From: Paracoccaceae bacterium
Lineage (GTDB): Bacteria > Pseudomonadota > Alphaproteobacteria > Rhodobacterales > Rhodobacteraceae
Direction: 5' to 3'
Length of the DNA: 18,411 bases
NCBI GenBank assembly: GCA_009922885.1
Contig: RFUP01000008.1
Location: 1 to 18,411 of the forward strand
This document shows, piece after piece, positions 7,388 to 15,445 of the stretch. Numbering within the stretch: the stretch's first letter is position 1; each line of letters starts with the position of its first letter. Below the pieces are notes generated by a model that saw only the letters and a program-made list of their open reading frames with translations, ran no database searches and was not told where the DNA came from. The position numbers and the translations under genes are program-made.

Positions 7388-8289
7388 ACCTTGGTGGCAG
7401 GCGCGGGCGGCGTGATCGCGCGCCGCTTCAGCACGGCTTCGCGCCAAGTGATAAACGTGACCGAACCGAGGATCACGATCCCGCCCAACACCACCCATGG
7501 ATCAATCGGCTCACCGAAGAACACCGCCCCCAGAGACACAGCCCAGACAAGTTGCAGGAAGGTGACTGGCTGCGTGACCGTCACGGGAGCCACGGAGAAG
7601 GCGAGTGTCATCGTGTAATGGCCCGCAGTGGCCAGCGTGGCCACGGCCATGAGCACAGTCAGCGTATGCCAGTCCGGCGTTTCCCAAACCGCGTAGGCCA
7701 TGGGCGAAAGCCCGACTGTAACCCAGAACGAAAGCATCGCTACAACAACCGTGGCATTGGTGCGGTCGGTCATGAGTTTGGCCAAGAGGTAGGACCCGCC
7801 GAAGATCACCGCCGCCGCCAGCATCGCGAGATGCCCTGATCCGACTTCACGAAACCCCGGCCTCAGGATGATGAGCGCCCCTATCAGCGCCACGCCCACG
7901 GCGATGATCCGGCGGAGAGCCAGTTTCTCGCCGAGGAAAATTGCGGCACCGATGGTGACGTAAATCGGCGAGAGGTAGTTCATCGCTGTGACATCGGCGA
8001 TCGGGATGCGCGCCATGGCGAAAAACCAGAGCGTAACGGAAACTGAATGCCCAAGCCCGCGCAGGGTGAAGAGCCCCCAATCCTGCCGCGTGAGCCGCGC
8101 GCGTGCCACCGAAGGCAACATCGGCAGGAGGAACACGAGGCCCAAGGCGTAGCGCAGGAAAGCGGCCTGTGCGGCGGGCACTCCGGGGCCGAGATATTTC
8201 ACGAGTGCGGTGACGCCCACAAAAAGGAGGCCCGTCACCAGCATCCAGAAAACTCCCAGAACAGGGCGTATCGGTTTCTCGGCTGTCAT
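7384..8289 (-). CDS. EamA/DMT-family permease
   Basis: A roughly 301-residue inner-membrane protein with about ten hydrophobic segments arranged as two EamA repeats (first near residues 10-140, second near 150-280). The end of the first repeat shows the usual SPIYVTIGAAIFLGEKL pattern, and the second repeat has the matching VTFLQLVWAVSLGAVFFGEP pattern. DMT permeases export or import small metabolites such as amino acids or S-adenosylmethionine; the substrate here is not predictable. An upstream GTG at 8304 is possible (306 residues). The ATG at 8289 is preferred as a standard codon, but neither start has a clear ribosome site. It follows the LysE-type gene by about 40 bases on the same strand, so the two are probably co-transcribed as an export pair. 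It converges on choV with overlapping stops. Confidence 0.88.
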   Translation of the reverse strand: MTAEKPIRPVLGVFWMLVTGLLFVGVTALVKYLGPGVPAAQAAFLRYALGLVFLLPMLPSVARARLTRQDWGLFTLRGLGHSVSVTLWFFAMARIPIADVTAMNYLSPIYVTIGAAIFLGEKLALRRIIAVGVALIGALIILRPGFREVGSGHLAMLAAAVIFGGSYLLAKLMTDRTNATVVVAMLSFWVTVGLSPMAYAVWETPDWHTLTVLMAVATLATAGHYTMTLAFSVAPVTVTQPVTFLQLVWAVSLGAVFFGEPIDPWVVLGGIVILGSVTFITWREAVLKRRAITPPAPATKV

Positions 8290-8331
8290 GGCCGCATGAA
8301 ACACATGTTAACGAAAAAGGGTCAAGGGGGC

Positions 8332-8928
8332 TTACCCACCAAAGGCGAGTTTGAGGGCGATGGTCCACATGATCGCACCAACGAGCGCGTCCAGAATCCG
8401 CCATGCCATGGGCTTGGCGAAGAGCGGTGCGAGCAGGCGCGCGCCGAAGCCCAGCGAGAAGAAGAAGGCGAAGCTGGCGGTCATGCCGCCCAATGCAAAG
8501 GCGAGTTTGTTTGGATATTGCGAGGAGATGGAGCCAAGGAGCACCACGGTGTCGAGATAGACATGCGGGTTGAGCCATGTGAAGGCGAGGCACGTGAGCA
8601 CGGCGGCGCGCAGGCTGCCTGCCCCCTGCCCTGCTTCCAGCGCCTCGCCGCCCCGCCACGCAGCGCGGAAGGCGCGGAAGCCGTAGACCAGGAGGAACGC
8701 CGCGCCGCCGAAGCGCATCGCGGGTTCAAGCCACGGCAGTGCCTTGACCAGAGTGCCGAAGCCCGCAACGCCTGCGGTGATCAACACTGCATCCGAAAGC
8801 GCACAGATCAGCACCACCACCAGCACATGCTGCCGCTTCAATCCTTGGCGGAGCACAAATGCATTCTGCGCGCCGATGGCCATGATAAGCGAAAGGCCAA
8901 GTCCGAAGCCTGCGAGTGCTGCCTGCAT
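8332..8928 (-). CDS. argO: LysE/ArgO-family amino-acid exporter
   Basis: Inner-membrane exporter for basic amino acids such as arginine or lysine. The protein has 198 residues with about six hydrophobic segments. Family motifs are clear: the N-terminal LIMAIGAQNAFVLRQGL, CALSDAVLI near residues 42-50, and FTWLNPHVYLDTVVLLG near 116-132. These match ArgO/LysE rather than the broader RhtB group. The ATG at 8928 has a strong AGGAG eight bases upstream. It is divergent from an ArgP/LysG-like LysR regulator at 9011, the classic arrangement for this exporter, where the regulator senses intracellular basic amino acids. The symbol is assigned by family and context. Whether the substrate is arginine, lysine or both cannot be told from sequence. 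Confidence 0.88.
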   Translation of the reverse strand: MQAALAGFGLGLSLIMAIGAQNAFVLRQGLKRQHVLVVVLICALSDAVLITAGVAGFGTLVKALPWLEPAMRFGGAAFLLVYGFRAFRAAWRGGEALEAGQGAGSLRAAVLTCLAFTWLNPHVYLDTVVLLGSISSQYPNKLAFALGGMTASFAFFFSLGFGARLLAPLFAKPMAWRILDALVGAIMWTIALKLAFGG

Positions 8929-8984
8929 AGTTTTCTCCTCTTTGCGGCGGGATAGCAGGGTGGCAAAGTTAAGCCTAGCGAAAC

Positions 8985-9007
8985 AAATTCATCCTGATTA
9001 AGAATTT
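8985..9007. promoter_or_regulatory. Candidate LysR-type operator between argO and argP
   Basis: A perfect 6-bp inverted repeat, AAATTC and GAATTT, separated by 11 bases. It fits the T-N11-A architecture of LysR-family operators. It lies in the 82-base divergent gap and ends three bases before the regulator ATG, so it could serve both control of the exporter and autoregulation. The repeat is visible; its use by the neighbouring regulator is inferred. Confidence 0.55.
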
Positions 9008-9010
9008 CTA

Positions 9011-9880
9011 ATGCATCTGGACCCTGCCCAACTCTCCGCTCTTGCCGCTGTGATCACCACGGGTTCCTTTGAACTCGCCGCAGCTCAGCTGGGCGTGACG
9101 CCTTCGGCGATTTCCCAGCGTATCAAGGCCCTAGAGAACCGGATCGGCGCCGTGCTCATCCAACGCGGCGCACCTTGCATCGCCACGCCAGAAGGCGCGC
9201 GCTTGGCGCGGCACGCGGCAGATGTTGCCCTCCTCGAACGCCAGCTTGCCGCCGAAATCGGGCAGGAAACGGAGCCTGTTCGGCTCAGGATCGCCGTGAA
9301 CGCCGATAGTTTGGCCACGTGGTTTTTGCCTGCACTTCAAGGGTTTGAATACCTTTTCGACATTGTCGTGGATGATCAGACCCATTCCGCGGACTGGCTT
9401 CGCCGGGGGGAGGTTGTGGCTGCAATCACCGACCATACCGCCCGCGTGCAGGGCTGCGAGGCGATCCCGCTTGGGAGCATGCGCTATCACGCCAGTTGTT
9501 CGCCCGCATTCCGGGCCCGCTATTTCCCCACGGGTGTGACAGCCGACGCGCTCGCACGCGCACCAATATTGCAGTTCAACGAAAAGGACCGCCTTCAGCA
9601 CGAGTGGATCGAAACCAATGTGGGGCGGCCGCTAACGCCGCCTGTCGTGCGTATCCCGACAGCCCAAGGTTTTCTGGAAGCGGCCCGATTGGGCTTGGGG
9701 TGGGGGATGAATCCAGCCTCTCTTGCCAGCCCCTTGCTTGCAACGGGCGACTTGGTGGAACTGCCTTCGAAAACGCCCTTCGCCACGCCATTGGTCTGGC
9801 AGGTTCGGCACCTGACCGCCACGCCATTGGCCCCCCTGACGAAAGCCATCCGGCGCGCGGCAGCGCAAAGCCTCGCGTGA
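9011..9880 (+). CDS. argP: ArgP/LysG-type LysR-family regulator
   Basis: Transcription factor that in relatives activates the divergent amino-acid exporter in response to arginine or lysine. The 289-residue protein opens with MHLDPAQLSALAAVITTGSF and has a winged helix-turn-helix at about residues 18-37 (ELAAAQLGVTPSAISQRIKA). A LysR substrate-binding domain follows from about residue 88. The SAISQRIKALE recognition helix and the segment QFNEKDRLQHEW near residue 190 are typical of ArgP. No ribosome site precedes the ATG; the sequence just upstream is AT-rich and holds the candidate operator, so a leaderless or very short-leader transcript is possible. It converges on yebC, from which it is separated by a terminator that reads for yebC. 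The symbol rests on family and context. Confidence 0.88.
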   Translation: MHLDPAQLSALAAVITTGSFELAAAQLGVTPSAISQRIKALENRIGAVLIQRGAPCIATPEGARLARHAADVALLERQLAAEIGQETEPVRLRIAVNADSLATWFLPALQGFEYLFDIVVDDQTHSADWLRRGEVVAAITDHTARVQGCEAIPLGSMRYHASCSPAFRARYFPTGVTADALARAPILQFNEKDRLQHEWIETNVGRPLTPPVVRIPTAQGFLEAARLGLGWGMNPASLASPLLATGDLVELPSKTPFATPLVWQVRHLTATPLAPLTKAIRRAAAQSLA

Positions 9881-9881
9881 G

Positions 9882-9908
9882 AAAAAGGGCGCCCCGAGAG
9901 GCGCCCCC
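9882..9908 (-). terminator. Intrinsic terminator of yebC
   Basis: Read on the minus strand, GGGCGCC and GGCGCCC form a perfect 7-bp stem around a 6-base loop, followed by CTTTTTC. It lies about 22 bases after the yebC stop and immediately beside the end of the convergent argP gene. No T-run follows it on the plus strand, so it should mainly end yebC transcripts. Confidence 0.75.
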
Positions 9909-9929
9909 TAATCCGTTTATGAAACCAGA

Positions 9930-10670
9930 TCAGAGCTGGCTCATCACCTCGTCCGAGGCTTCGAAATTCGCCGTGACACGCTGGACGTCATCGTCGTCTT
10001 CGAGCGCGTCGAGGAGCTTCATAAGCTTCTGCATGCCTTCGAGATCAAGCTCGGTGGTGGTGGAGGGCTTCCAGATGAACTTGGTCGACTCGGATTCGCC
10101 AAGGGCCGCTTCGAGCGAGGTGGACACCTCGTTGAGGTCGGTATCGGCGCAGTAGATCGCGTAGCCTTCGCCCGTATCTTCCACATCTTCCGCGCCCGCG
10201 TCGATGGCCGCTTCCATCACCTTGTCGAAATCGCCGACCTTGGCGGTATAGGTGACTTCGCCCTTCTTCTCGAACATGAAGCCAACGGAGCCGGTTTCGC
10301 CCAAGTTTCCGCCGTTCTTGGCGAAGGTAGAGCGCACGTTGGAGGCGGTGCGGTTGCGGTTGTCGGTCATCGCTTCGACGATCACGGCAACGCCGCCGGG
10401 GCCGTAGCCTTCGTAGCGGATTTCTTCGTACATATCCGCGTCACCGCCCGTGGCCTTCTTGATGGCGCGGTCGATGTTGTCTTTCGGCATGGAATTCGAG
10501 CGCGCTTCTTTCACCGCAAGGCGAAGGCGCGGGTTTTTATCGGGATCGGGGTCGCCCATCTTCGCGGCAACCGTGATTTCCTTGGACAGCTTGGAAAACA
10601 GCTTCGAGCGGATCGAATCCTGACGACCCTTGCGATGCTGAATATTGGCCCATTTTGAATGGCCCGCCAT
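9930..10670 (-). CDS. yebC: YebC/PmpR-family protein
   Basis: A 246-residue cytoplasmic protein of the YebC/TACO1 family, usual length 240-250. Relatives act as transcriptional regulators (PmpR) or as translation factors that help ribosomes through difficult stretches. The N-terminus MAGHSKWANIQHRKGRQD is diagnostic, followed by ITVAAKMG, MPKDNIDRAIKKATGG and EGYGPGGVAVIVEAMTDNRNRT. The frame is open upstream to 10742, but the ATG at 10670 gives the invariant family start and has GGAG seven bases before it. No ruvC, ruvA or ruvB gene, its common neighbours, is present here. It is divergent from the TPR/glycosyltransferase-like gene and has its own terminator. Confidence 0.96.
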   Translation of the reverse strand: MAGHSKWANIQHRKGRQDSIRSKLFSKLSKEITVAAKMGDPDPDKNPRLRLAVKEARSNSMPKDNIDRAIKKATGGDADMYEEIRYEGYGPGGVAVIVEAMTDNRNRTASNVRSTFAKNGGNLGETGSVGFMFEKKGEVTYTAKVGDFDKVMEAAIDAGAEDVEDTGEGYAIYCADTDLNEVSTSLEAALGESESTKFIWKPSTTTELDLEGMQKLMKLLDALEDDDDVQRVTANFEASDEVMSQL

Positions 10671-10704
10671 GACCTTCTCCGACACTATTTCTGATTGACG
10701 CGCC

Positions 10705-10734
10705 GATATATGCCAGTCGTATGGGAAAGGGCAA
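10705..10734 (-). promoter_or_regulatory. Possible yebC promoter
   Basis: On the minus strand a TTGCCC hexamer is followed after 18 bases by TATATC, about 35 bases before the yebC ATG. It resembles a sigma-70 promoter with a short leader. It is only a consensus match by eye in the 132-base divergent gap, which otherwise holds no gene or hairpin that I can see. Confidence 0.35.
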
Positions 10735-10802
10735 CCCCGCACGGCACCCCCGCCGCGCGTTCAGCAGGTGACGCAAGGAAAACCAGCGGGTAGAACGGCA
10801 GT

Positions 10803-11996
10803 ATGAAGAAAGATTTTGACGAGTTTTGTGCGGCGATTCTGGCGCGAGGGAACCTCACCCTGTCTCAGGACGAAGCGGAGTATCTCAGGAAAGCACCAGA
10901 AGGGTTCTTGCCGGCACAGCGTATTCTCGGGGCGCATGCGTTCAACACCGGGGATTACGAGGAAGCGATCTGGCGCACGGCTATCGTTTGGCGGATTACC
11001 CAGACACCGGAAGCTGCGGCAAACCATGTTTCCGCGCTTTACCGTGCGCGGAAATATGACGAGGCGATCCGCCTTGCCGCCGATCCGCAAACGCCTTTGG
11101 AACCAACGCTTCGGGCGAGTTTCCTCTCGGAAATGTACGGGGCCACCGGGGATCGGGAGCGGAACCGCAAATGGGGGCGGAATGCGCTGAAGCTGAAAGA
11201 ATTCGAGGCGCGTACACTGGCCAAGCGGCTACCGCCGAAGATCCACAGCTTCAATCCGGAAACGCCCGAGCGCAACGTCATCGCCTATTCGCTTTACGGC
11301 AAAGGGCTGCGCTATCTCGAAGGTGCGGTGCGCAATGTGATCGTGGCGCGCCACCTCTATCCCGGCTGGACGCCTCGTTTCTACGTGGATGCCTCGGTGC
11401 CTGTCGCCACCAAGCAGACGTTGATGGCCGAAGGGGCCGAGATCAAGGAAGTGCCAAGGCTCGCCGCTGCGCGTTACGGGCTTTTCTGGCGGTTTCTGGT
11501 GGAGGACGACAAGGACGTCGACCTCTACCTCGTGCGCGACGTGGATTCCGTGCCTTCGATCCGTGAAGCGGTTGCGGTGCAGGATTGGCTGGCCTCGGGC
11601 CAACCGTTCCACGTGATGCGCGATTACGTGACCCATTCAGAGCTTGTGCTTGCAGGCCTTTGGGGCGCGCATCGCGGGAATATCCCGCAGATGGGCAAGC
11701 GCATCCTGAAGTTCGTCAAAGAGCAGGAAAAGGTGCTCAACAGCCGTGTGACCGACCAGTTATTCCTGCGCCGCGAGGCTTGGCCTTTCATGCGCGGGCG
11801 CACCTTCGTGCAGGATAGCGCCTTCGGATACGGGGCAACCGCAGAGTTCGATCCGCGCTACCCCCTGCCAAAAAACATGCACGTGGGCCAAGACGATTTC
11901 GCCGCCCGTTCGGCGCTTACAGTGGCCAGATCAGCGGGATCAGCACAGACGCCAAAAGCCCCATCATCAGGTTCAAAGGCACGCCAATTTTCATGA
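10803..11996 (+). CDS. TPR-like and glycosyltransferase-like protein, function unknown
   Basis: A 397-residue soluble protein without signal peptide or membrane segment. Residues 35-140 are helical and TPR-like (for example FNTGDYEEAIWRTAIVWRIT, then YRARKYDEAIRLA). Residues 158-360 resemble a GT-A type glycosyltransferase fold. There is a SLYG motif at 163-166, FYVDASV near 193-199, and a likely metal-binding DVD at 246-248 in LYLVRDVDSVPS. TDQLFLRREAWPF follows near 317-329. I recall similar hypothetical proteins in Rhodobacterales but no tested function; the target glycan or donor is unknown. The start has no strong ribosome site. The last 26 or so residues are encoded antisense to the end of the SLC13 gene and look low-complexity (Ala/Ser-rich), so the C-terminus may be an extension acquired by loss of an earlier stop. 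Confidence 0.75.
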   Translation: MKKDFDEFCAAILARGNLTLSQDEAEYLRKAPEGFLPAQRILGAHAFNTGDYEEAIWRTAIVWRITQTPEAAANHVSALYRARKYDEAIRLAADPQTPLEPTLRASFLSEMYGATGDRERNRKWGRNALKLKEFEARTLAKRLPPKIHSFNPETPERNVIAYSLYGKGLRYLEGAVRNVIVARHLYPGWTPRFYVDASVPVATKQTLMAEGAEIKEVPRLAAARYGLFWRFLVEDDKDVDLYLVRDVDSVPSIREAVAVQDWLASGQPFHVMRDYVTHSELVLAGLWGAHRGNIPQMGKRILKFVKEQEKVLNSRVTDQLFLRREAWPFMRGRTFVQDSAFGYGATAEFDPRYPLPKNMHVGQDDFAARSALTVARSAGSAQTPKAPSSGSKARQFS

Positions 11997-13695
11997 AGTC
12001 GGTGAACTTGTAGCCGCCGGGGCCATAGACCAACGTGTTCGTCTGGTATCCGATGGGGGTCGCGAAGGCGAAAGAAGCGCCAACCATCACCGCCACCACC
12101 AAGGGGCGCGGATCAACCCCGATCGAATTGCCCAAGCCGATCACGATCGGGGTCATGATGACGGCCACGGCATTATTCGAAACGATCTCGGTGAGCGTTG
12201 TGGTCAGCATGAACACGGCGGCAACCACGAGGAATGGCGGCAAGTTGGACATGGACGGCGCAATGGAATCGACGAGCATCTTGAGCGCGCCTGTGTGATC
12301 CAATCCAGCGCCCACCGCGAGCATTGAGAAGATGAGGGCAAGGAGGCTCGAGTCGATGTGGCTGAAGGCTTCGTCTGCATCGATGCAGCGCGTAACGAGT
12401 ACCAGAGCGGCACCGAGGAACGCGAGCGTGTGGATTTCGGCTACACCGAAAGAGGCCAGAGCCACGATGCCGATCAGGGTTGCCACTGCAATCGGAGCGT
12501 GGCCCCGGCGATAGGCCCGCGCCGAAGGGTGCGAGACGTCAACCATCTCCATATCGGAAGCCAAGCGCTGGATGTCTTCTGCCGCACCTTCAAGAAGCAA
12601 CGTATCGCCAACGCGCACTTCCAATTCGTCCAACTGGCGGCCGATATTCTGGTTCCGGCGGTGGACGGCGAGCACATAGACACCATAGCGGCGGCGCAGG
12701 CGCATTTCGCCCAGCGTGCGGCCAACCATCCGGCATCCGGGGGTGATGAGCACTTCGACGGTGTTTGTCTCGACTGCGCTCACCTGATCGACACGCTTCA
12801 GTTCCTTATTTCTCTGGAGGCTGAGAAGCTCGGTCATCTGCGTGCGCAGAACCACTCGGTCGCCCACTTGCAGGTTCACACCTTGCAAGTTGCGGCGCAG
12901 GGAGAGATCGCCACGGATCACGTCGATCAGGCGCACCCCTTCGCGTTTGAAAAGCTGCACTGAAAGCACTTCGCGGCCGATAAGGTTCGATTCCGGCGGG
13001 ATCACTGCTTCGGTGAAGAACTTCATCTTGCTGCGGTCTGAAAGGAGTGTGGCCATGCTCGCGCGGTCCGGCAACAGGATCGGGCCGAACACCGCCAAGT
13101 AGATCAGCCCCCATGCCACGAGGATGGCCGTGAGGGGCGTGACTTCGAACATCGAGAACGGCTCAAGCCCCTGCGCCCGCGCGACACCGTCCACCAAGAG
13201 GTTCGTCGAGGTGCCAATGAGCGTCAGCGTGCCCCCAAGGATTGCGGCATAAGACAGCGGGATCAAGAGCTTGGAGGCCGATGTGTCGATGGTTTTCGAA
13301 AGCTGCACGAAAATCGGCAGCATCACCACCACAACGGGCGTATTGTTCATGATTGCGGACGCCAAGGCCACGCAGATCATGATGATCCCGATTGCAAGCT
13401 TCGGGTTTTTCCGCGCGTGTTTGTCCGCAAGCGATGTAACGAGATCGAGCGCGCCTGTGCGCACCAAGGCCCCCATCACGATGAACATGAGCGCGATGGT
13501 CCATGGCGCGGTGTTTGACAACACTGCCGTTGCCTTGTCGATCGGCAGAAGCCCCAGAAAGATCATCGAAGCCGCCGCCACGATGGCGACCACTTCGGTT
13601 GGGAAGCTTTCCTTCAGGAAGGCGGCAAACATCAGCACCAGAATACCCAAAGCCAGCCATGCCTGAACATCTTGTGAGAACTGGAAAAGCTGCAT
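11917..13695 (-). CDS. SLC13-type anion transporter with two RCK_C domains
   Basis: A 592-residue inner-membrane transporter of the divalent-anion/sodium symporter superfamily. The two hydrophobic halves (residues 10-210 and about 400-592) carry the paired signatures NNTP at 117-120 and GTSTN at 161-165, and SNN at 506-508 and TPIGYQTN at 546-553. Between them lie two cytoplasmic RCK_C (TrkA_C) domains at roughly 226-295 and 312-385, each with the NLIGREV or RMVGRTL start and a VGDxxxL ending. Characterised relatives with this layout carry sulfate or dicarboxylates; the substrate here is unknown. The frame extends to 13749, but the ATG at 13695 has GGGG at suitable distance and starts the hydrophobic N-terminus properly. 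It is the third gene of a leftward operon, 10 bases after the EamA gene. Confidence 0.88.
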   Translation of the reverse strand: MQLFQFSQDVQAWLALGILVLMFAAFLKESFPTEVVAIVAAASMIFLGLLPIDKATAVLSNTAPWTIALMFIVMGALVRTGALDLVTSLADKHARKNPKLAIGIIMICVALASAIMNNTPVVVVMLPIFVQLSKTIDTSASKLLIPLSYAAILGGTLTLIGTSTNLLVDGVARAQGLEPFSMFEVTPLTAILVAWGLIYLAVFGPILLPDRASMATLLSDRSKMKFFTEAVIPPESNLIGREVLSVQLFKREGVRLIDVIRGDLSLRRNLQGVNLQVGDRVVLRTQMTELLSLQRNKELKRVDQVSAVETNTVEVLITPGCRMVGRTLGEMRLRRRYGVYVLAVHRRNQNIGRQLDELEVRVGDTLLLEGAAEDIQRLASDMEMVDVSHPSARAYRRGHAPIAVATLIGIVALASFGVAEIHTLAFLGAALVLVTRCIDADEAFSHIDSSLLALIFSMLAVGAGLDHTGALKMLVDSIAPSMSNLPPFLVVAAVFMLTTTLTEIVSNNAVAVIMTPIVIGLGNSIGVDPRPLVVAVMVGASFAFATPIGYQTNTLVYGPGGYKFTDFMKIGVPLNLMMGLLASVLIPLIWPL

Positions 13696-13705
13696 CTTTG
13701 CCCCG

Positions 13706-14632
13706 TTATACCTTTTCGCCAGTGTCCGCGATTGCCGCCGCCGCTTCAAGCGCCTCGGCAGGTCGGGGTTGAACCAGCGCCAAACCGCCCAACATCAAGC
13801 CGAGTGCCGCCCAGATGTAAGGCGAATAGCTTTCGCCAAGAAGGCCCATAGCCCAGAACACGCCGGAAATGGTGACGATGTAACTGCACTGGACGGCAAA
13901 CACTGGCCCAGCGCGGCCCACGAGCCAAACATAGGAGGTGTAGACCGCCGCATGAACGAGGCTTGAGAGCACGAGCGCGCCTTCCGGCACGCCGATACCA
14001 TCGCGTGGATCAATCCATTGGCCAGAGAGAAGCATCAGGGGCAATGCCATTACGGCACCGACAAGCGCTGCGCCAAAAATCGTCTGGATTGCGTCGGCTT
14101 GCCCGGTGCCCCAGCGCGCCACGAAATTACCCTCGAAGGCATAGGCAATGCCTGCCACCAAAGCCACTGCCACCCATGGCACCATCGCGCGATCGGGGAG
14201 GCTCGCTTCGGGCACGACCAATAACAGAACGGCCGAAAGGCCAAGCGCCAGCCCCCAGAGGCGCGCAACACGGAATTTCTCCAGCCCGAAGGCCAAAGCC
14301 ACCGGAAACGCGAGCATCGGGATCAGCGACAGGAGGATCGACATTACCCCTGCGGGCAGATGCGCGGCGGCCTTGTAGCTGGCGGAATTCGGGAGGATTG
14401 TGCCAATAAGCGCGATCACCACATAGGCCCGGAGCGAGCCTGCATCTCTGGGTAAACTCCGCCCCGTGGCCAGCATCAGCCCGCCCAGCGCCACCACCAT
14501 TACCACCTGCTGCCAGAAGATCAGCCCGAATTGACCATGCCCTGTGGAGACGGCGAGTTTGGTCAAAGGTTGCGTGAGGCCCCAGCCAACCCCGATCACG
14601 ATCAGAACGGCGAAGAGGCCAAAGCGCTGCAT
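13706..14632 (-). CDS. EamA/DMT-family permease
   Basis: A 308-residue inner-membrane protein with about ten hydrophobic segments in two EamA repeats, beginning MQRFGLFAVLIVIGVGWGLT. The first repeat ends around residues 90-125 (AAAHLPAGVMSILLSLIPML) and the second near 245-285 (AVQCSYIVTISGVFWAMGLL). The C-terminal tail after residue 292 is Ala/Glu-rich and probably cytoplasmic. It is distinct from the EamA gene at 7384-8289, and the two sequences are only loosely alike by eye. The ATG directly follows the stop of the metallophosphatase gene (TAAATG, no gap), and its own stop is 10 bases before the SLC13 start. This suggests translational coupling within one operon. The substrate is not predictable. 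Confidence 0.88.
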   Translation of the reverse strand: MQRFGLFAVLIVIGVGWGLTQPLTKLAVSTGHGQFGLIFWQQVVMVVALGGLMLATGRSLPRDAGSLRAYVVIALIGTILPNSASYKAAAHLPAGVMSILLSLIPMLAFPVALAFGLEKFRVARLWGLALGLSAVLLLVVPEASLPDRAMVPWVAVALVAGIAYAFEGNFVARWGTGQADAIQTIFGAALVGAVMALPLMLLSGQWIDPRDGIGVPEGALVLSSLVHAAVYTSYVWLVGRAGPVFAVQCSYIVTISGVFWAMGLLGESYSPYIWAALGLMLGGLALVQPRPAEALEAAAAIADTGEKV

Positions 14633-15445
14633 TTACGGGCCGGACTGGGCCAATCGGCCCCCTTGGCGCACCATTTCGATCCGCGTTGCTTTTCCGGTTC
14701 GGTCATCGGTTTCGATATACACACCCGAAAGCGTGGCCTCGCCCATCGCGGGCGTGAACCGCCCCTTGGCCATACCTGTTACGAAGCGGCGCATTGGTTC
14801 TTCTTTTTCCATGCCGATCACCGAGAGGTAATCGCCGCACATGCCTGCATCCGACAAAAACGCCGTGCCGCCCGGAAGGATCTGCGCATCTGCGGTGGGC
14901 ACATGGGTATGCGTGCCGACAACGAGCGAGGCGCGCCCGTCGCACCAATGGCCCATGCCCATCTTCTCAGAAGTGGCTTCACAATGCACATCCACGATGG
15001 CCGCCTGCACAGCACCGCCCAAGGGGAAGGCGCGCAGGATACCGTCGATGGCCGAGAAGGGATCGTCGAAGGCGCGCTTCATAAAGACATTGCCCAAAAC
15101 CTGCGCCACGAGCACTTTTCGCCCCCGCGCATCCTGAAACACTTTATGCCCCCGCCCCGGTGCGGTTTTCGCGAAGTTGATCGGGCGGACGATGCGCTGA
15201 TCGTTCTCGATATAGCCGAACATGTCTTTCTGATCGAAAGCATGATCGCCCAAGGTGACGCAATCTGCGCCCGCCTCGAAAAGGCTTTTCGCGTGGTCCG
15301 CCGTCAGCCCCGCGCCGGAAGACGCATTCTCGCCGTTCACCACAACGAAATCGAGTTTCCACTCCGCCCGCAAGCGCGGCAGGTGATCGCTCACCGCCTT
15401 GCGCCCCGCGCGCCCCATCACATCGCCAAGAAAGAGTATTTTCAT
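14633..15445 (-). CDS. ymdB: TIGR00282/YmdB-family metallophosphatase
   Basis: A 270-residue cytoplasmic member of the YmdB family of binuclear metallophosphatases; relatives hydrolyse 2',3'-cyclic nucleotides in vitro. Candidate metal ligands are visible in order: Asp8 in MKILFLGDVMG, Glu39-Asn40 in NGENASSG, Asp67-His68 in LGDHAFDQKD, His154 in DVHCEATSEK, and His179 and His181 in GTHTHVPTADA. Asp67 stands where many relatives have Asn. The family ending GVYIETD is also present near residue 245. The frame is open upstream to 15532, but the ATG at 15445 begins the first beta strand exactly as in the family and has GGTGAGG just upstream. It heads a leftward operon with an EamA permease and the SLC13 transporter, and is divergent from phoX. 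The symbol is borrowed from Bacillus by family resemblance. Confidence 0.9.
   Translation of the reverse strand: MKILFLGDVMGRAGRKAVSDHLPRLRAEWKLDFVVVNGENASSGAGLTADHAKSLFEAGADCVTLGDHAFDQKDMFGYIENDQRIVRPINFAKTAPGRGHKVFQDARGRKVLVAQVLGNVFMKRAFDDPFSAIDGILRAFPLGGAVQAAIVDVHCEATSEKMGMGHWCDGRASLVVGTHTHVPTADAQILPGGTAFLSDAGMCGDYLSVIGMEKEEPMRRFVTGMAKGRFTPAMGEATLSGVYIETDDRTGKATRIEMVRQGGRLAQSGP

Noticed and set aside
12358..12963. 201-codon plus-strand frame inside the SLC13 gene
   Set aside because: No recognisable family, no ribosome site, and it overlaps the RCK_C domains of a well-supported gene.
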